Below, in pieces: positions 18,570-25,780 of a DNA stretch of 64,000 nt; the stretch's first letter is position 1, and each line of letters begins with the position of its first letter. A program made the position numbers and the translations under genes. The notes under the pieces are model-generated. The model did not search any database. It saw nothing but the letters and a program-made list of their open reading frames with translations, and was not told the origin of the DNA. The stretch comes from Chitinophaga sp. Cy-1792 (GTDB lineage Bacteria > Bacteroidota > Bacteroidia > Chitinophagales > Chitinophagaceae), in assembly GCF_011752935.1 (NCBI RefSeq), contig NZ_VWWO01000001.1:310001-374000 (forward strand). The letters are read 5' to 3'.

Positions 18570-19646
18570 TTAATTTACTAAATCTTCCTCCATTACCCTC
18601 CTGAAACCAATAACAGTTTTCTTTGGTTGGTGGGTGATTTCGTTAGGATTAGTAATTTCCGCAATACTCATTGGTTGAGTAATTACACGTTTATGGCCTA
18701 AACTATCAGAAAGCCGCTGTGATTTTTCAACAGAAAGTTTACCGAACTCATAGCGTGCAATCAGCCTTCCTTTACGCAACAGCGCGCTATCAATAGCCGA
18801 TAATTCGCTGTTAAAAGAACATACCAGCTGGATATTCAGACAGTCGCTCAGCAAGCCATCAGAAAGGTTTAGCAAATTGGCCACCGCCGCATTGCCGGAA
18901 ATTTTCCTGTCCAGGATTACATTCTCTGCGTCTTCTATCACCAGTATTGAGTTGGGATTCTGAATAAGTAATTCCATAAAACCCGGCTCGATAATATTCG
19001 TTGCCATTTCTGATGAAATAAAAAGTACCCGCTTCTTCAGTTTACCAATCAGGTAACGGAGATAAGTCGTTTTTCCAGTTCCCGGAAGTCCATGCAACAA
19101 AACAATTCCTTTGTCTTTATCTTTCTTCAGGCGTTCCTGGATCAGGTTATCTATCTCTTTAAAATCATCTTCATAACATAAATCAAGATCGAGTTTGGTA
19201 CGTTTGATTTCCATGCTTGTCAGGCCAAAGCTACCTTTCTTAGCAGTAACGAGATTGATCTCGTGTGGCTGTCTTTTGGCTCTGCGCCTGGTTTTGGCAG
19301 CTACTTCCGTGAATCGCTGTATAAAGGCAGTATCGTCCGCATAGAAAAGTTCCATATAGGAGCTTGCCATGAAAATCATACGATTATTTGTCAGCATATA
19401 AATTACCTCATCATAATCGTACTTCTTCTTTTTGCTATTGTATTCCAGGTCCCGGAATACCTGTGTTATTTCATCTTTCAGCTCTGCTTCTATCTTTACG
19501 GCCATTTTCTCAATATCTACATCGTAGATGGTGCTGATATTTGGCAGTATACCAAACTGTCTGATATAGGCAGCCTGCGCATTGATGAAAGTATCGTTGA
19601 CTAAGTCTATATTATTATTTACAGGATTATTTTTAAACTGTCCCAT
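18570..19646 (-). CDS. AAA family ATPase encoded with RtcB
   Basis: An ATPase of unknown target. The start is set at the ATG at 19646 (MGQFKNNPVNNNIDLVN, 358 residues); the frame is open to 19760 but the upstream residues look like non-coding sequence. It has an N-terminal unknown domain (about 1-160). The AAA core has Walker A GLPGTGKTT (186-194), Walker B SILVIEDAE (233-241) and an arginine-rich LLRKGRL (289-295) at the arginine-finger/sensor position. It resembles Bcs1/proteasome-type single AAA modules rather than sigma-54 activators. Linkage to rtcB suggests a role in RNA repair or in controlling the ligase; this is inference. Confidence 0.85.
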   Translation of the reverse strand: MGQFKNNPVNNNIDLVNDTFINAQAAYIRQFGILPNISTIYDVDIEKMAVKIEAELKDEITQVFRDLEYNSKKKKYDYDEVIYMLTNNRMIFMASSYMELFYADDTAFIQRFTEVAAKTRRRAKRQPHEINLVTAKKGSFGLTSMEIKRTKLDLDLCYEDDFKEIDNLIQERLKKDKDKGIVLLHGLPGTGKTTYLRYLIGKLKKRVLFISSEMATNIIEPGFMELLIQNPNSILVIEDAENVILDRKISGNAAVANLLNLSDGLLSDCLNIQLVCSFNSELSAIDSALLRKGRLIARYEFGKLSVEKSQRLSDSLGHKRVITQPMSIAEITNPNEITHQPKKTVIGFRRVMEEDLVN

Positions 19647-19677
19647 TTTCGTATAGTTGTTATTGTTAGATAAAGAC

Positions 19678-19800
19678 TTACCGGAGCCGTTGCTCCGGCA
19701 AATCATTCTTATCATTAGTGGCCGAAACATAACAGCCACGGGGGTTAGGGTTAAACTCAAACAGAGACGAAAAAATATATCTTTTAAAGGAAGTTACCAT
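19678..19800 (-). CDS. Possible 40-residue small ORF upstream of the AAA ATPase gene
   Basis: A 40-codon frame begins MVTSFKRYIFSSLFEF and includes NPNPRGCYVSATND; its last codons overlap a GC-rich hairpin (CCGGAGC / GCTCCGG, 19681-19698). It is preceded, on the minus strand, by another hairpin (GGCAGGA / TCCTGCC, about 19802-19823). It lies between the terminator at 19871-19897 and the ATPase start 31 nt downstream, so it may be a leader ORF of the ATPase-rtcB transcript or simply chance coding in a structured 5' leader. No homology is recognised. Confidence 0.3.
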   Translation of the reverse strand: MVTSFKRYIFSSLFEFNPNPRGCYVSATNDKNDLPEQRLR

Positions 19801-19870
19801 ATGGCAGGACAAGATTATCCTGCCGTTACAGTGTATTTACCTCCTCAATAAATCTTTTTAAATAAAAAAA

Positions 19871-19897
19871 CCCGGCCTGTTTCAGAAACGGACCGGG
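19871..19897 (-). terminator. Intrinsic terminator after small ORF 1b
   Basis: On the minus strand a 12-position stem with CCCGG/CCGGG at the base and one mismatch, loop CTG, followed by TTTTTTTATT. It lies 21 nt after the stop of the 45-codon ORF and insulates it from the AAA ATPase-rtcB transcript. Confidence 0.85.
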
Positions 19898-19918
19898 CTA
19901 CTAACGTTAACGTATACA

Positions 19919-20056
19919 CTACGTTACGACATACCTTCTCCGTTTAGCTTTGTTTAAGGCAAAGCTATCTCCGAACCATTTACCACGGCGCGTTTCAGCG
20001 GCAGTGTTCAACAGCAGGCTTAATGATTTTTGATTAATTACATGCGGTTCCGTCAT
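19919..20056 (-). CDS. Small ORF 1b, 45 residues, cassette 1 (paired with 25369-25494)
   Basis: A basic peptide beginning MTEPHVINQKSLSLLLN and ending WFGDSFALNKAKRRRYVVT. No signal peptide, membrane helix or double-glycine site is seen. The C-terminal half aligns with the 41-residue ORF at 25369-25494 (KQDGFALKKPYGPRT): both have an upstream tryptophan and FAL followed by N/K-K. Both begin M-T, start within about 21 nt of a terminator hairpin, and are followed by a terminator. The coding sequence of FALNK forms a perfect hairpin (19945-19967). It could be a real peptide, or the ORF could be incidental to a structured RNA. I do not recognise the family. Confidence 0.45.
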   Translation of the reverse strand: MTEPHVINQKSLSLLLNTAAETRRGKWFGDSFALNKAKRRRYVVT

Positions 20057-20074
20057 CGAAAACTAGCAATAAAA

Positions 20075-20100
20075 AAAGCCCGGATCAGCGATCCGGGCTT
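20075..20100 (-). terminator. Terminator-like hairpin between small ORFs 1a and 1b
   Basis: An 11-bp perfect stem (AAGCCCGGATC / paired arm) with an AGC-type loop and seven T residues on the minus strand. It starts 26 nt after the stop of the 29-codon ORF and ends 19 nt before the start of the 45-codon ORF, so it would act as an attenuator unless read through. Confidence 0.8.
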
Positions 20101-20126
20101 CTGTTTATCGTTACAAATATATTAAT

Positions 20127-20216
20127 CTACTTGTAAAAGTAAAACGCCCGGAACCCGCTATCACCCAGCGCTGAGCCAGGATTTGCGACGTTCATGTGGT
20201 TGTAAATGCGTTTCAT
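20127..20216 (-). CDS. Small ORF 1a, 29 residues, cassette 1
   Basis: A 29-codon frame starting MKRIYNHMNVANPGSALG and ending DSGFRAFYFYK. It is the first ORF downstream of a strong Bacteroidetes-type promoter (20256-20288) with about 39 bp between the -7 box and the ATG. The equivalent ORF of cassette 2 also has 29 codons and shares G21, R23 and A24. It may be a leader peptide controlling the terminator that follows, or a small product in its own right. No homology is recognised. Confidence 0.4.
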   Translation of the reverse strand: MKRIYNHMNVANPGSALGDSGFRAFYFYK

Positions 20217-20255
20217 TTTTATAAGTTTGATATTGTTATTATTAATTTGACGTTG

Positions 20256-20288
20256 CAAAGATAAATACTAAAGATTTGATATTGCAAA
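20256..20288 (-). promoter_or_regulatory. Promoter of small-ORF cassette 1
   Basis: Minus strand: -33 box TTTG (20285-20288), 21-bp spacer and -7 box TATCTTTG (20256-20263), matching the Bacteroidetes consensus TTTG/TAnnTTTG. It faces the 29-codon ORF. Confidence 0.7.
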
Positions 20289-20351
20289 TTTTTGACAAAC
20301 TTTTTTTTGTTTTTTTTCTAACTCGATGTAAACAGGGTTGCTATATCGATT

Positions 20352-22595
20352 TTATGCTTTCTTCAGCAACACTTTCTGTGTAAGAAAATCATTCGCAGCA
20401 TCAATCACCTGTAACAGATCATTCCAGCTTTCCGCCTTCTCGAAAGAATGCTTGTAAACCTTTATGATATTGACATGCAGCTTATCACCATCTATCTTAC
20501 TATCTACTATAAATGAACCTGTTGCGTTGTCAACTTTTCTTGTCAGCTTGTCTGCTCCTTCCAGTTTATAACCAGCAGGAATAGTAAGCGTTATCTGATG
20601 TTCAAAACTCCTTGCGAAAGGCTCGTAAATATCAACAGTACGGGTACGCTGTTCTGCTTTTACCTGTAATTGCTTACCTATAATTCTGCCAATATCAAAG
20701 ATATAATTATTACCCGCTTTCTTCAGAAAGCCCTCCATGCTGAATTTGGTATCATATACCAAATCAGGATCAGTATGGCGCAAGCCCATCTTCCTGACTT
20801 TGTAATAGGAAATATCTTTCGGCTCTACATCAAACTCTCCTTTGATTTCACCTTTGAAAGCATCCTTCTGGTCTTTACGCGCCTGCGCAAAAGCGTTGGT
20901 ATACTCATCCGCCAGTGCCCGGTTTCTTTTACTATCGGCAAATTCTTCCATGAACGACTGCTCTACGCCCAGTGCTCTTCTCTCTTCGTCATAGTAGTCT
21001 TCGAACAACAGTAATTCTTTCTGTCCATCTAGTCTCAGTCCGCCTTTCAGGATAGTATTGCGGTCTACCAGCAGCTGCGACATAGCATTGTCGATCGAAA
21101 TGTTCAGCTTTTCGATGTGCGTATTTTCTTCGGCGCTGGTGGAAGGAATTTCAACAGCCTTTTCATATCCGGATTCTCCTCTTTTAGGTTTCCCGGCAGC
21201 TACCGTAGAAACAGGGGCTTTTTGTCCTTCATACTCAGCAAGCATTTCAGCGCATTGTGTAAACACACCTTCAGCTGATAAATATACTGGCTTTGGTGTC
21301 TTGGTACGTAATACATACTCAAAATCATCTGCATTGAAAGTTTCCTTTTGTGGCGCACCATACCTGGAAGTTACCAGGAGAATATCACTGTAAATACCCT
21401 GGTATTTCAACACATCATTCAGCAACATCAGGAACATACGATTATTGGAAGTACGGTAGTTTCTCTCAAGTCCAACGTTGATTTTATCATTTGGCTGAAC
21501 ACGATAGAAGGCCATATAGCGGAACGCATAGTACGCATAGTAAGGAATACTATCATCCGGAATATCTTTCTTAACAGCACGGCTATACGTTTTCAGCATA
21601 TCATTTACAGTACGCTTATAATTACCTACACCCGCAACAGCGATGTATTTTAGCACCTCGTTTGTATAGGCATCTGCCGCATCCCGTACATCCATGTATG
21701 AAGGATCCTTTTTAAAGGTGCCTGGTGCAGCATGTACATCTATCGCACTACCCAACCCGAAACTTACTTTCATTCTAATCAGCGGAATCTGACGGATAGG
21801 CGCCATCCACAAATCTGTTGGTCTGCTCGGGAGGTTCTTCACCAGTAAATCGAAGGAGCTTCCATCTTCCTTTCTGCTGATCTTCAGGTCTGGCGCACCA
21901 TTCATCAGGCGATATCTAACGGAATATTTATCGCTGATATCTCCGTGAACGGAAAACTGTTTCATCGGCTTATCTTCTCCCAGCACAAAAAACTGTTCAT
22001 CGATAGGCGTTTCTGGTGTATGAATCTGTTCTACCTTCACATAATAATCGATAACATCACCTACCTGCAGATCAGGAATAGCGAGCTTACTTTTTTGCAG
22101 TTTGTCATCATCTTCCTCGTTCACCAGCTCATCTGCTACTTTAACTTCTTTCACAGCACCATCTGGCTTAATGATGCGTACGCCAATGAAAGTAGCTGCA
22201 TTAGCGGTTCTATGACGTCTGAAACCAACGGCCTGCAGTTTCTTAAAGCTAAATTGGGAATATTCATCCAGGGCAACCTTGTCATTGATCTTTATCATTT
22301 CCCGGACCGTCCTGGAATAATAAATATCTCTCCCACCGTAGGCACCAAAGGATGTCATGTCGATATCCTTTACCCGCCATAATTTGAGATCGATATGTTT
22401 TGCCAGCAGTACAGCTGATTCCTTTGTATCAACATCCTTCAGGTCAGGGTGCTGAAAGGCGGGAATGTTCCAGTTCCAGATTTCATTTCTGACTACAGTG
22501 GCGCGCTCATTGTACTTATCATAATTTCTTTTGCTTTGTGCAAATCCTTGTACAGTAAGGATAGTACAGATAACAGCAAGTTGCAGTACTCTCAT
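20352..22595 (-). CDS. DUF3857 / transglutaminase-like secreted protein lacking the catalytic triad
   Basis: A 747-residue protein with a signal peptide (LAVICTILTVQGFAQ), an N-terminal DUF3857-type beta domain and a degenerate transglutaminase-like core. Where active relatives have GDCK, this protein reads YRTSNNRMFLMLLNDVLKYQ, with no cysteine. The histidine and aspartate positions (DDFEYVLRTK, VYLSAEGVFTQ) are also replaced. It is therefore probably a non-catalytic binding protein in the periplasm or at the surface. It lies 17 nt after the gene for an intact relative, suggesting a working pair. Confidence 0.8.
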   Translation of the reverse strand: MRVLQLAVICTILTVQGFAQSKRNYDKYNERATVVRNEIWNWNIPAFQHPDLKDVDTKESAVLLAKHIDLKLWRVKDIDMTSFGAYGGRDIYYSRTVREMIKINDKVALDEYSQFSFKKLQAVGFRRHRTANAATFIGVRIIKPDGAVKEVKVADELVNEEDDDKLQKSKLAIPDLQVGDVIDYYVKVEQIHTPETPIDEQFFVLGEDKPMKQFSVHGDISDKYSVRYRLMNGAPDLKISRKEDGSSFDLLVKNLPSRPTDLWMAPIRQIPLIRMKVSFGLGSAIDVHAAPGTFKKDPSYMDVRDAADAYTNEVLKYIAVAGVGNYKRTVNDMLKTYSRAVKKDIPDDSIPYYAYYAFRYMAFYRVQPNDKINVGLERNYRTSNNRMFLMLLNDVLKYQGIYSDILLVTSRYGAPQKETFNADDFEYVLRTKTPKPVYLSAEGVFTQCAEMLAEYEGQKAPVSTVAAGKPKRGESGYEKAVEIPSTSAEENTHIEKLNISIDNAMSQLLVDRNTILKGGLRLDGQKELLLFEDYYDEERRALGVEQSFMEEFADSKRNRALADEYTNAFAQARKDQKDAFKGEIKGEFDVEPKDISYYKVRKMGLRHTDPDLVYDTKFSMEGFLKKAGNNYIFDIGRIIGKQLQVKAEQRTRTVDIYEPFARSFEHQITLTIPAGYKLEGADKLTRKVDNATGSFIVDSKIDGDKLHVNIIKVYKHSFEKAESWNDLLQVIDAANDFLTQKVLLKKA

Positions 22596-22612
22596 GTGTA
22601 ATTAGGGATATA

Positions 22613-24496
22613 TTATTTTTTACTAAGGGTTACTTGTTCCAGATAGGCTTTATCTAATGATTGAATGTCGCTGTTCCATTGTGCAAATGCCGCTTTAGGC
22701 AACCAGTTATTTTTGATAATCAATTCTTTACGGTAAACCACTTTTGCACCGGCCAGTTTGTAGGACAGATGGAATGCGTAACCGTCCCTGTCTATCTTCA
22801 GCTCCTGCGGCAATTCTGCTTTATAGCCAGCAGGGATATCCAGGCTGGTTTCATGTATCAGGTGATGTTTATAGGAAAACAGATAATCAGATGTTCTTTT
22901 GGCTGTATCGATATTAAAGCCAGAGAACTCTTTACGGAAGTCCATTTCGATAAACATATCATCACCGAAACCGCTGACAGCATCCTGAAATTTAAGGTCA
23001 TAGTTGATATTCAGGCGTTGGTTCCAGTTGTTCATATCAGACTGCTGAAGGCTGGAAATCACATATTTATCGTTAGTTTCATTCAGGTATCTCTGCAAAG
23101 CATTGCTTACTTTCTCTTTGCGGATACCATTTACCTGGCTGAGTAAAAATTCTTTGCTTTCTCCGTCCCATTCGTGTTGTACTTTACCTACCAGGGCATT
23201 GCCTTCTACATGCAGGGTTCTTTTTTCTGTTTCTGTATTCTGGAGGTAAGAGCATAGCGGCACACGGTCCAGGATAAACGAATTTCCATCTTCAATCATT
23301 ACCTGCCTGTTCTGGATACGCTGGGCATATTGATTTACGCCAATGTAAGTTTCTGTGGCGTCGAGGAACATCCTTTTGCCTTTGAAGTTGAGTGCGCAGA
23401 TCATGTGGTTATCTACCGCCATGCTGGGGATGGAGTAATCGTAGGCGATACGGTCGGTACCTATCCAGCACAGGCGTGCATCATAGCCGAGGGCTTTCAG
23501 CAGGCCACGGGTCAGGTTAGCCATGCCTTTACAGTCGCCATATTTATGTTGCAGCACAGATTGTGCTGCTTCCGGTTTGAAGCCGGCAATACCGTCTTCA
23601 AATGCGATATAGCGGATATTGTCCTGTACCCAGTTGTATACAGCAGCGATTTTGGCGGTATCAGCAGTGATTCCTTTGGTGATTTCCAAAGCTTTCGTTT
23701 TGATAACATCATCTTTATCACCTATTTGTTTTACCAGGGAATGGTACCAGTTATAGAGGTCAGCAGTTTTATTAAAATATTGCTGATCACCATCTTTAGT
23801 ATTTGCAGACTGACTGAGTACTAACAGGTGTGGGTATACGTAGGTCGGGCCGGGAGATTTTTCATCCCTGGAAGTTGCCGGCAGGTTTGTAGCGGTAAAG
23901 GTGTATACATCCGCATCTTTGCGGCTGTTATAGGTCACTTCCTTTTTTATATTGAAGCCATTGAAATTCATTTCCTTAAGCTCCACTTTCATCCATTTAG
24001 GCACAATGATAGTCACTGTTTTGGCAGCCACCGGGAATGACTCCGTGAAATAGATGCTGGTAAGGTATCGTGGGTCAAGGAAAGTTTTCTGCAATTCAAC
24101 CCTTGACTCGCTACCTTTTTTTATCAAGTCGAGTTTTACACCACAGATTTTAGCATCAGAATAGAAGATATCATCTATGGAGTAATTGGCGTAGATGGGT
24201 TGGATATCTTTACGTCTGGCGTTATCTATATACACTTTAACCTCATCTATCCGGCTTTTATCGTCATAGAATTCGGCGAAAGGAATGGTGGTGCGGTATT
24301 GATTGCAGAGGTAAGCTACTTTCAGGTCCTGGCGAATGTTTACGGGGTTGTCTTTTTCACCGGATAAAACAAATTCGTATTGTTCTTCCTTATTGGCGAT
24401 AGTTACATTTTTATCGGTATCGTCAGCGGCAAAGATAGGTTTTGTGTATAGCAGAAAGCTTATACAAAGGAATAGGTAGTGCAGGGATCGACTCAT
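22613..24496 (-). CDS. DUF3857 domain-containing transglutaminase-like protein
   Basis: Secreted protein with an intact transglutaminase core. The start is taken at the ATG at 24496 (MSRSLHYLFLCISFLLY, signal peptide ending near FAA), giving 627 residues. The longer frame to 24607 crosses the upstream terminator and is unlikely. The catalytic cysteine is in HKYGDCKGMANLTRGLLKAL, the histidine in VDNHMICALNFKG and the aspartate in RMFLDATETY. An N-terminal DUF3857 domain and a C-terminal beta domain flank it. Role in Bacteroidetes is poorly known; cell-surface protein processing or crosslinking is plausible. The catalytically degenerate paralogue follows by 17 nt. Confidence 0.85.
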   Translation of the reverse strand: MSRSLHYLFLCISFLLYTKPIFAADDTDKNVTIANKEEQYEFVLSGEKDNPVNIRQDLKVAYLCNQYRTTIPFAEFYDDKSRIDEVKVYIDNARRKDIQPIYANYSIDDIFYSDAKICGVKLDLIKKGSESRVELQKTFLDPRYLTSIYFTESFPVAAKTVTIIVPKWMKVELKEMNFNGFNIKKEVTYNSRKDADVYTFTATNLPATSRDEKSPGPTYVYPHLLVLSQSANTKDGDQQYFNKTADLYNWYHSLVKQIGDKDDVIKTKALEITKGITADTAKIAAVYNWVQDNIRYIAFEDGIAGFKPEAAQSVLQHKYGDCKGMANLTRGLLKALGYDARLCWIGTDRIAYDYSIPSMAVDNHMICALNFKGKRMFLDATETYIGVNQYAQRIQNRQVMIEDGNSFILDRVPLCSYLQNTETEKRTLHVEGNALVGKVQHEWDGESKEFLLSQVNGIRKEKVSNALQRYLNETNDKYVISSLQQSDMNNWNQRLNINYDLKFQDAVSGFGDDMFIEMDFRKEFSGFNIDTAKRTSDYLFSYKHHLIHETSLDIPAGYKAELPQELKIDRDGYAFHLSYKLAGAKVVYRKELIIKNNWLPKAAFAQWNSDIQSLDKAYLEQVTLSKK

Positions 24497-24547
24497 AAGT
24501 ATACTGATTACTATTAAATATACACATAATAAAATTATTTTTATTAA

Positions 24548-24578
24548 AAAGCCGTCTCTACAATGTAGAGACGGCTTT
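24548..24578 (-). terminator. Intrinsic terminator after the DinB-like gene
   Basis: A perfect 14-bp stem (AAAGCCGTCTCTAC / GTAGAGACGGCTTT) with an AAT/ATT loop, followed on the minus strand by TTAATAA. It separates the DinB-like gene from the DUF3857 pair. Confidence 0.85.
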
Positions 24579-24637
24579 AAGTAATCAGCATACCAGGGAA
24601 TTAACAAGAATAGATGACCATATTGGTCGACCTCAAA

Positions 24638-25204
24638 TTATATTAATACCGCGCTGTCTTCGAACTGTTTTTCCACTCTTTGCATTTGGCGGATATGTCG
24701 TTCGATATGTTTGGTAAGGAAATAGATATATTGATAGATATCCAGTTTGCCCAGGTGGTTGACAGACATGTTGGTGAATACCAGCATACCTTCTCCGTTT
24801 TTGAGCAGGGATACATTGTACATGCATTGTGCATACTGTTGCTTCAGTGTGGCTTTGATTTCGGCAAGGCTTTTCATGCCTTCAGGTTCCATATGTTCCG
24901 GCCTGACCCATCCGAATGATTTACTACCGATCACATCGATTTGTTCAAACTTATCTTCATAATCTGCCGGTACAATCACGGTATGACCTGTTCTTTTACG
25001 ATCCAGGGCACGACGGGTTGATTTGTTGATGATGAGCAACAGGAAATAATTGGTCAGTGTGATATGTTCCAACACTTCCCTGATACTCCACTGTTCTGTA
25101 TCTGGTTTGAAGTCCAGCAATGCCTGGTCTTTTTCAAACCATTGGTCTAACTCCCTGAAATTGGTGAGTAAAGCCTCTCTTACTACTTGGATTACATTCC
25201 TCAT
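24638..25204 (-). CDS. DinB-like four-helix metal-binding protein
   Basis: A 188-residue protein of the DinB/YfiT superfamily. It has helix 1 NVIQVVREALLTNFRELDQW, the first histidine in WSIREVLEHITLTNYFLLL and the paired histidines in LTKHIERHIRQMQRVEK near the C-terminus. That is the spacing of the metal-binding triad. Members are damage-inducible or thiol-transferase-like proteins; the specific reaction cannot be told from sequence. It is a single-gene unit between small-ORF cassette 2 and the terminator at 24548-24578. Confidence 0.8.
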   Translation of the reverse strand: MRNVIQVVREALLTNFRELDQWFEKDQALLDFKPDTEQWSIREVLEHITLTNYFLLLIINKSTRRALDRKRTGHTVIVPADYEDKFEQIDVIGSKSFGWVRPEHMEPEGMKSLAEIKATLKQQYAQCMYNVSLLKNGEGMLVFTNMSVNHLGKLDIYQYIYFLTKHIERHIRQMQRVEKQFEDSAVLI

Positions 25205-25314
25205 GGGTGCTTCGTTTTTGGGGTTATGTACTATACCTGGCTTTCACGGGTTAAGCACATAACGTATTTATAATAGAGATTTCCCGGTGTTAAGAGGGTC
25301 AGGGGGAAACAATA

Positions 25315-25343
25315 AGGCCTGACCGCAATTACGGGCCAGGCCT
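25315..25343 (-). terminator. Intrinsic terminator after small ORF 2b
   Basis: Stem AGGCCTG / CAGGCCT plus two further pairs after a mismatch. On the minus strand it is followed by the moderately T-rich TATTGTTT. It begins 25 nt after the stop of the 41-codon ORF. Confidence 0.65.
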
Positions 25344-25368
25344 AATAATGTAAGGGTAGGTTACAAAA

Positions 25369-25494
25369 TTATGTACGCGGTCCGTATGGTTTTTTCAAGG
25401 CAAAACCATCCTGTTTACACCATGGTTGTTTCGCCGTGGTGTAAAAAAACTGTTTAGTTATCTTCTGAATAATTTTACTATTCAATGTCGTCAT
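25369..25494 (-). CDS. Small ORF 2b, 41 residues, cassette 2 (paired with 19919-20056)
   Basis: A basic peptide beginning MTTLNSKIIQKITKQ and ending KQPWCKQDGFALKKPYGPRT. It shares the tryptophan, the FAL-x-K core and its place between two terminator hairpins with ORF 1b. The RNA holds two hairpins: TTTACACCA/TGGTGTAAA (25410-25440), and ATGGTTTT-GCCTTGAA-AAAACCAT (25386-25409), whose loop matches the hairpin of ORF 1b. No signal peptide or membrane segment is seen. No modification or export gene lies next to it, although a radical SAM gene is 290 bp upstream. Confidence 0.45.
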   Translation of the reverse strand: MTTLNSKIIQKITKQFFYTTAKQPWCKQDGFALKKPYGPRT

Positions 25495-25515
25495 CGCTGT
25501 CTGCTTCAAAAGCAA

Positions 25516-25544
25516 AAAGGTCCCGCTTATTCAGCGGGACCTTT
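25516..25544 (-). terminator. Terminator-like hairpin between small ORFs 2a and 2b
   Basis: A 12-bp perfect stem (AAAGGTCCCGCT / AGCGGGACCTTT) with a 5-nt loop, followed on the minus strand by TTGCTTTTG. It lies 29 nt after the 29-codon ORF and 21 nt before the 41-codon ORF, the same geometry as in cassette 1. Confidence 0.8.
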
Positions 25545-25573
25545 GTTTATATCGTTTGATAACTTTACTATCG

Positions 25574-25663
25574 TTAACAATCGGTGCAACATGCCCGCAA
25601 TCCGGTCCTGACCTGCTTCTTGCAGGACGCGGCTTGAATCTTATATGTTGTGAAAAGTTGCAC
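25574..25663 (-). CDS. Small ORF 2a, 29 residues with GTG start, cassette 2
   Basis: A 29-codon frame with a GTG start ending in the cysteine-rich RTGLRACCTDC. It has exactly the length of ORF 1a and shares the G21-x-R-A core. There is no ATG in this frame, so the start is uncertain. The RNA also contains a local stem around GTCCTGCAAGAAGCAGG. A second frame nearby (MLHRLLTIVKL) runs into the terminator and is less likely. Function unknown; a leader peptide is one option. Confidence 0.3.
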   Translation of the reverse strand: MQLFTTYKIQAASCKKQVRTGLRACCTDC

Positions 25664-25681
25664 AGTTATGTTTAATTGAAA

Positions 25682-25689
25682 CAAAGGTA
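25682..25689 (-). promoter_or_regulatory. Candidate -7 promoter element of small-ORF cassette 2
   Basis: Reads TACCTTTG on the minus strand, a full TAnnTTTG match, 18 bp before the GTG of ORF 2a. A TTTG -33 box is not evident; the upstream DNA is almost pure A/T. Confidence 0.5.
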
Positions 25690-25780
25690 ATTTTTATTTT
25701 TTATCAATAATAAAAATCATCCTACTTTTTTTGTAGAGATAACAATTAATTCATGATATCCTACGTTGTCTCCTGCACCA

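Noticed and set aside
19647..19760. Upstream extension of the AAA ATPase frame
   Set aside because: The extra 38 residues are low-complexity (SNNNNYTK) and overlap the structured leader; the ATG at 19646 fits better.
24497..24607. Upstream extension of the transglutaminase-like frame
   Set aside because: It runs through the terminator at 24548-24578 and would bury the signal peptide; the ATG at 24496 is preferred.
25526..25590. Minus-strand frame MLHRLLTIVKL before ORF 2b
   Set aside because: Its 3' part lies inside the terminator stem, and it has no counterpart in cassette 1.
25426..25611. 61-codon plus-strand frame across small-ORF cassette 2
   Set aside because: It crosses the terminator hairpin and runs against the promoter and terminator direction of the cassette.
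19871..25689. RiPP biosynthetic cluster centred on the radical SAM gene and the small ORFs
   Set aside because: The radical SAM protein is of a stand-alone family, no precursor-recognition domain, protease or exporter is nearby, and the peptides lack a leader cleavage site. The idea is not excluded but is unsupported.
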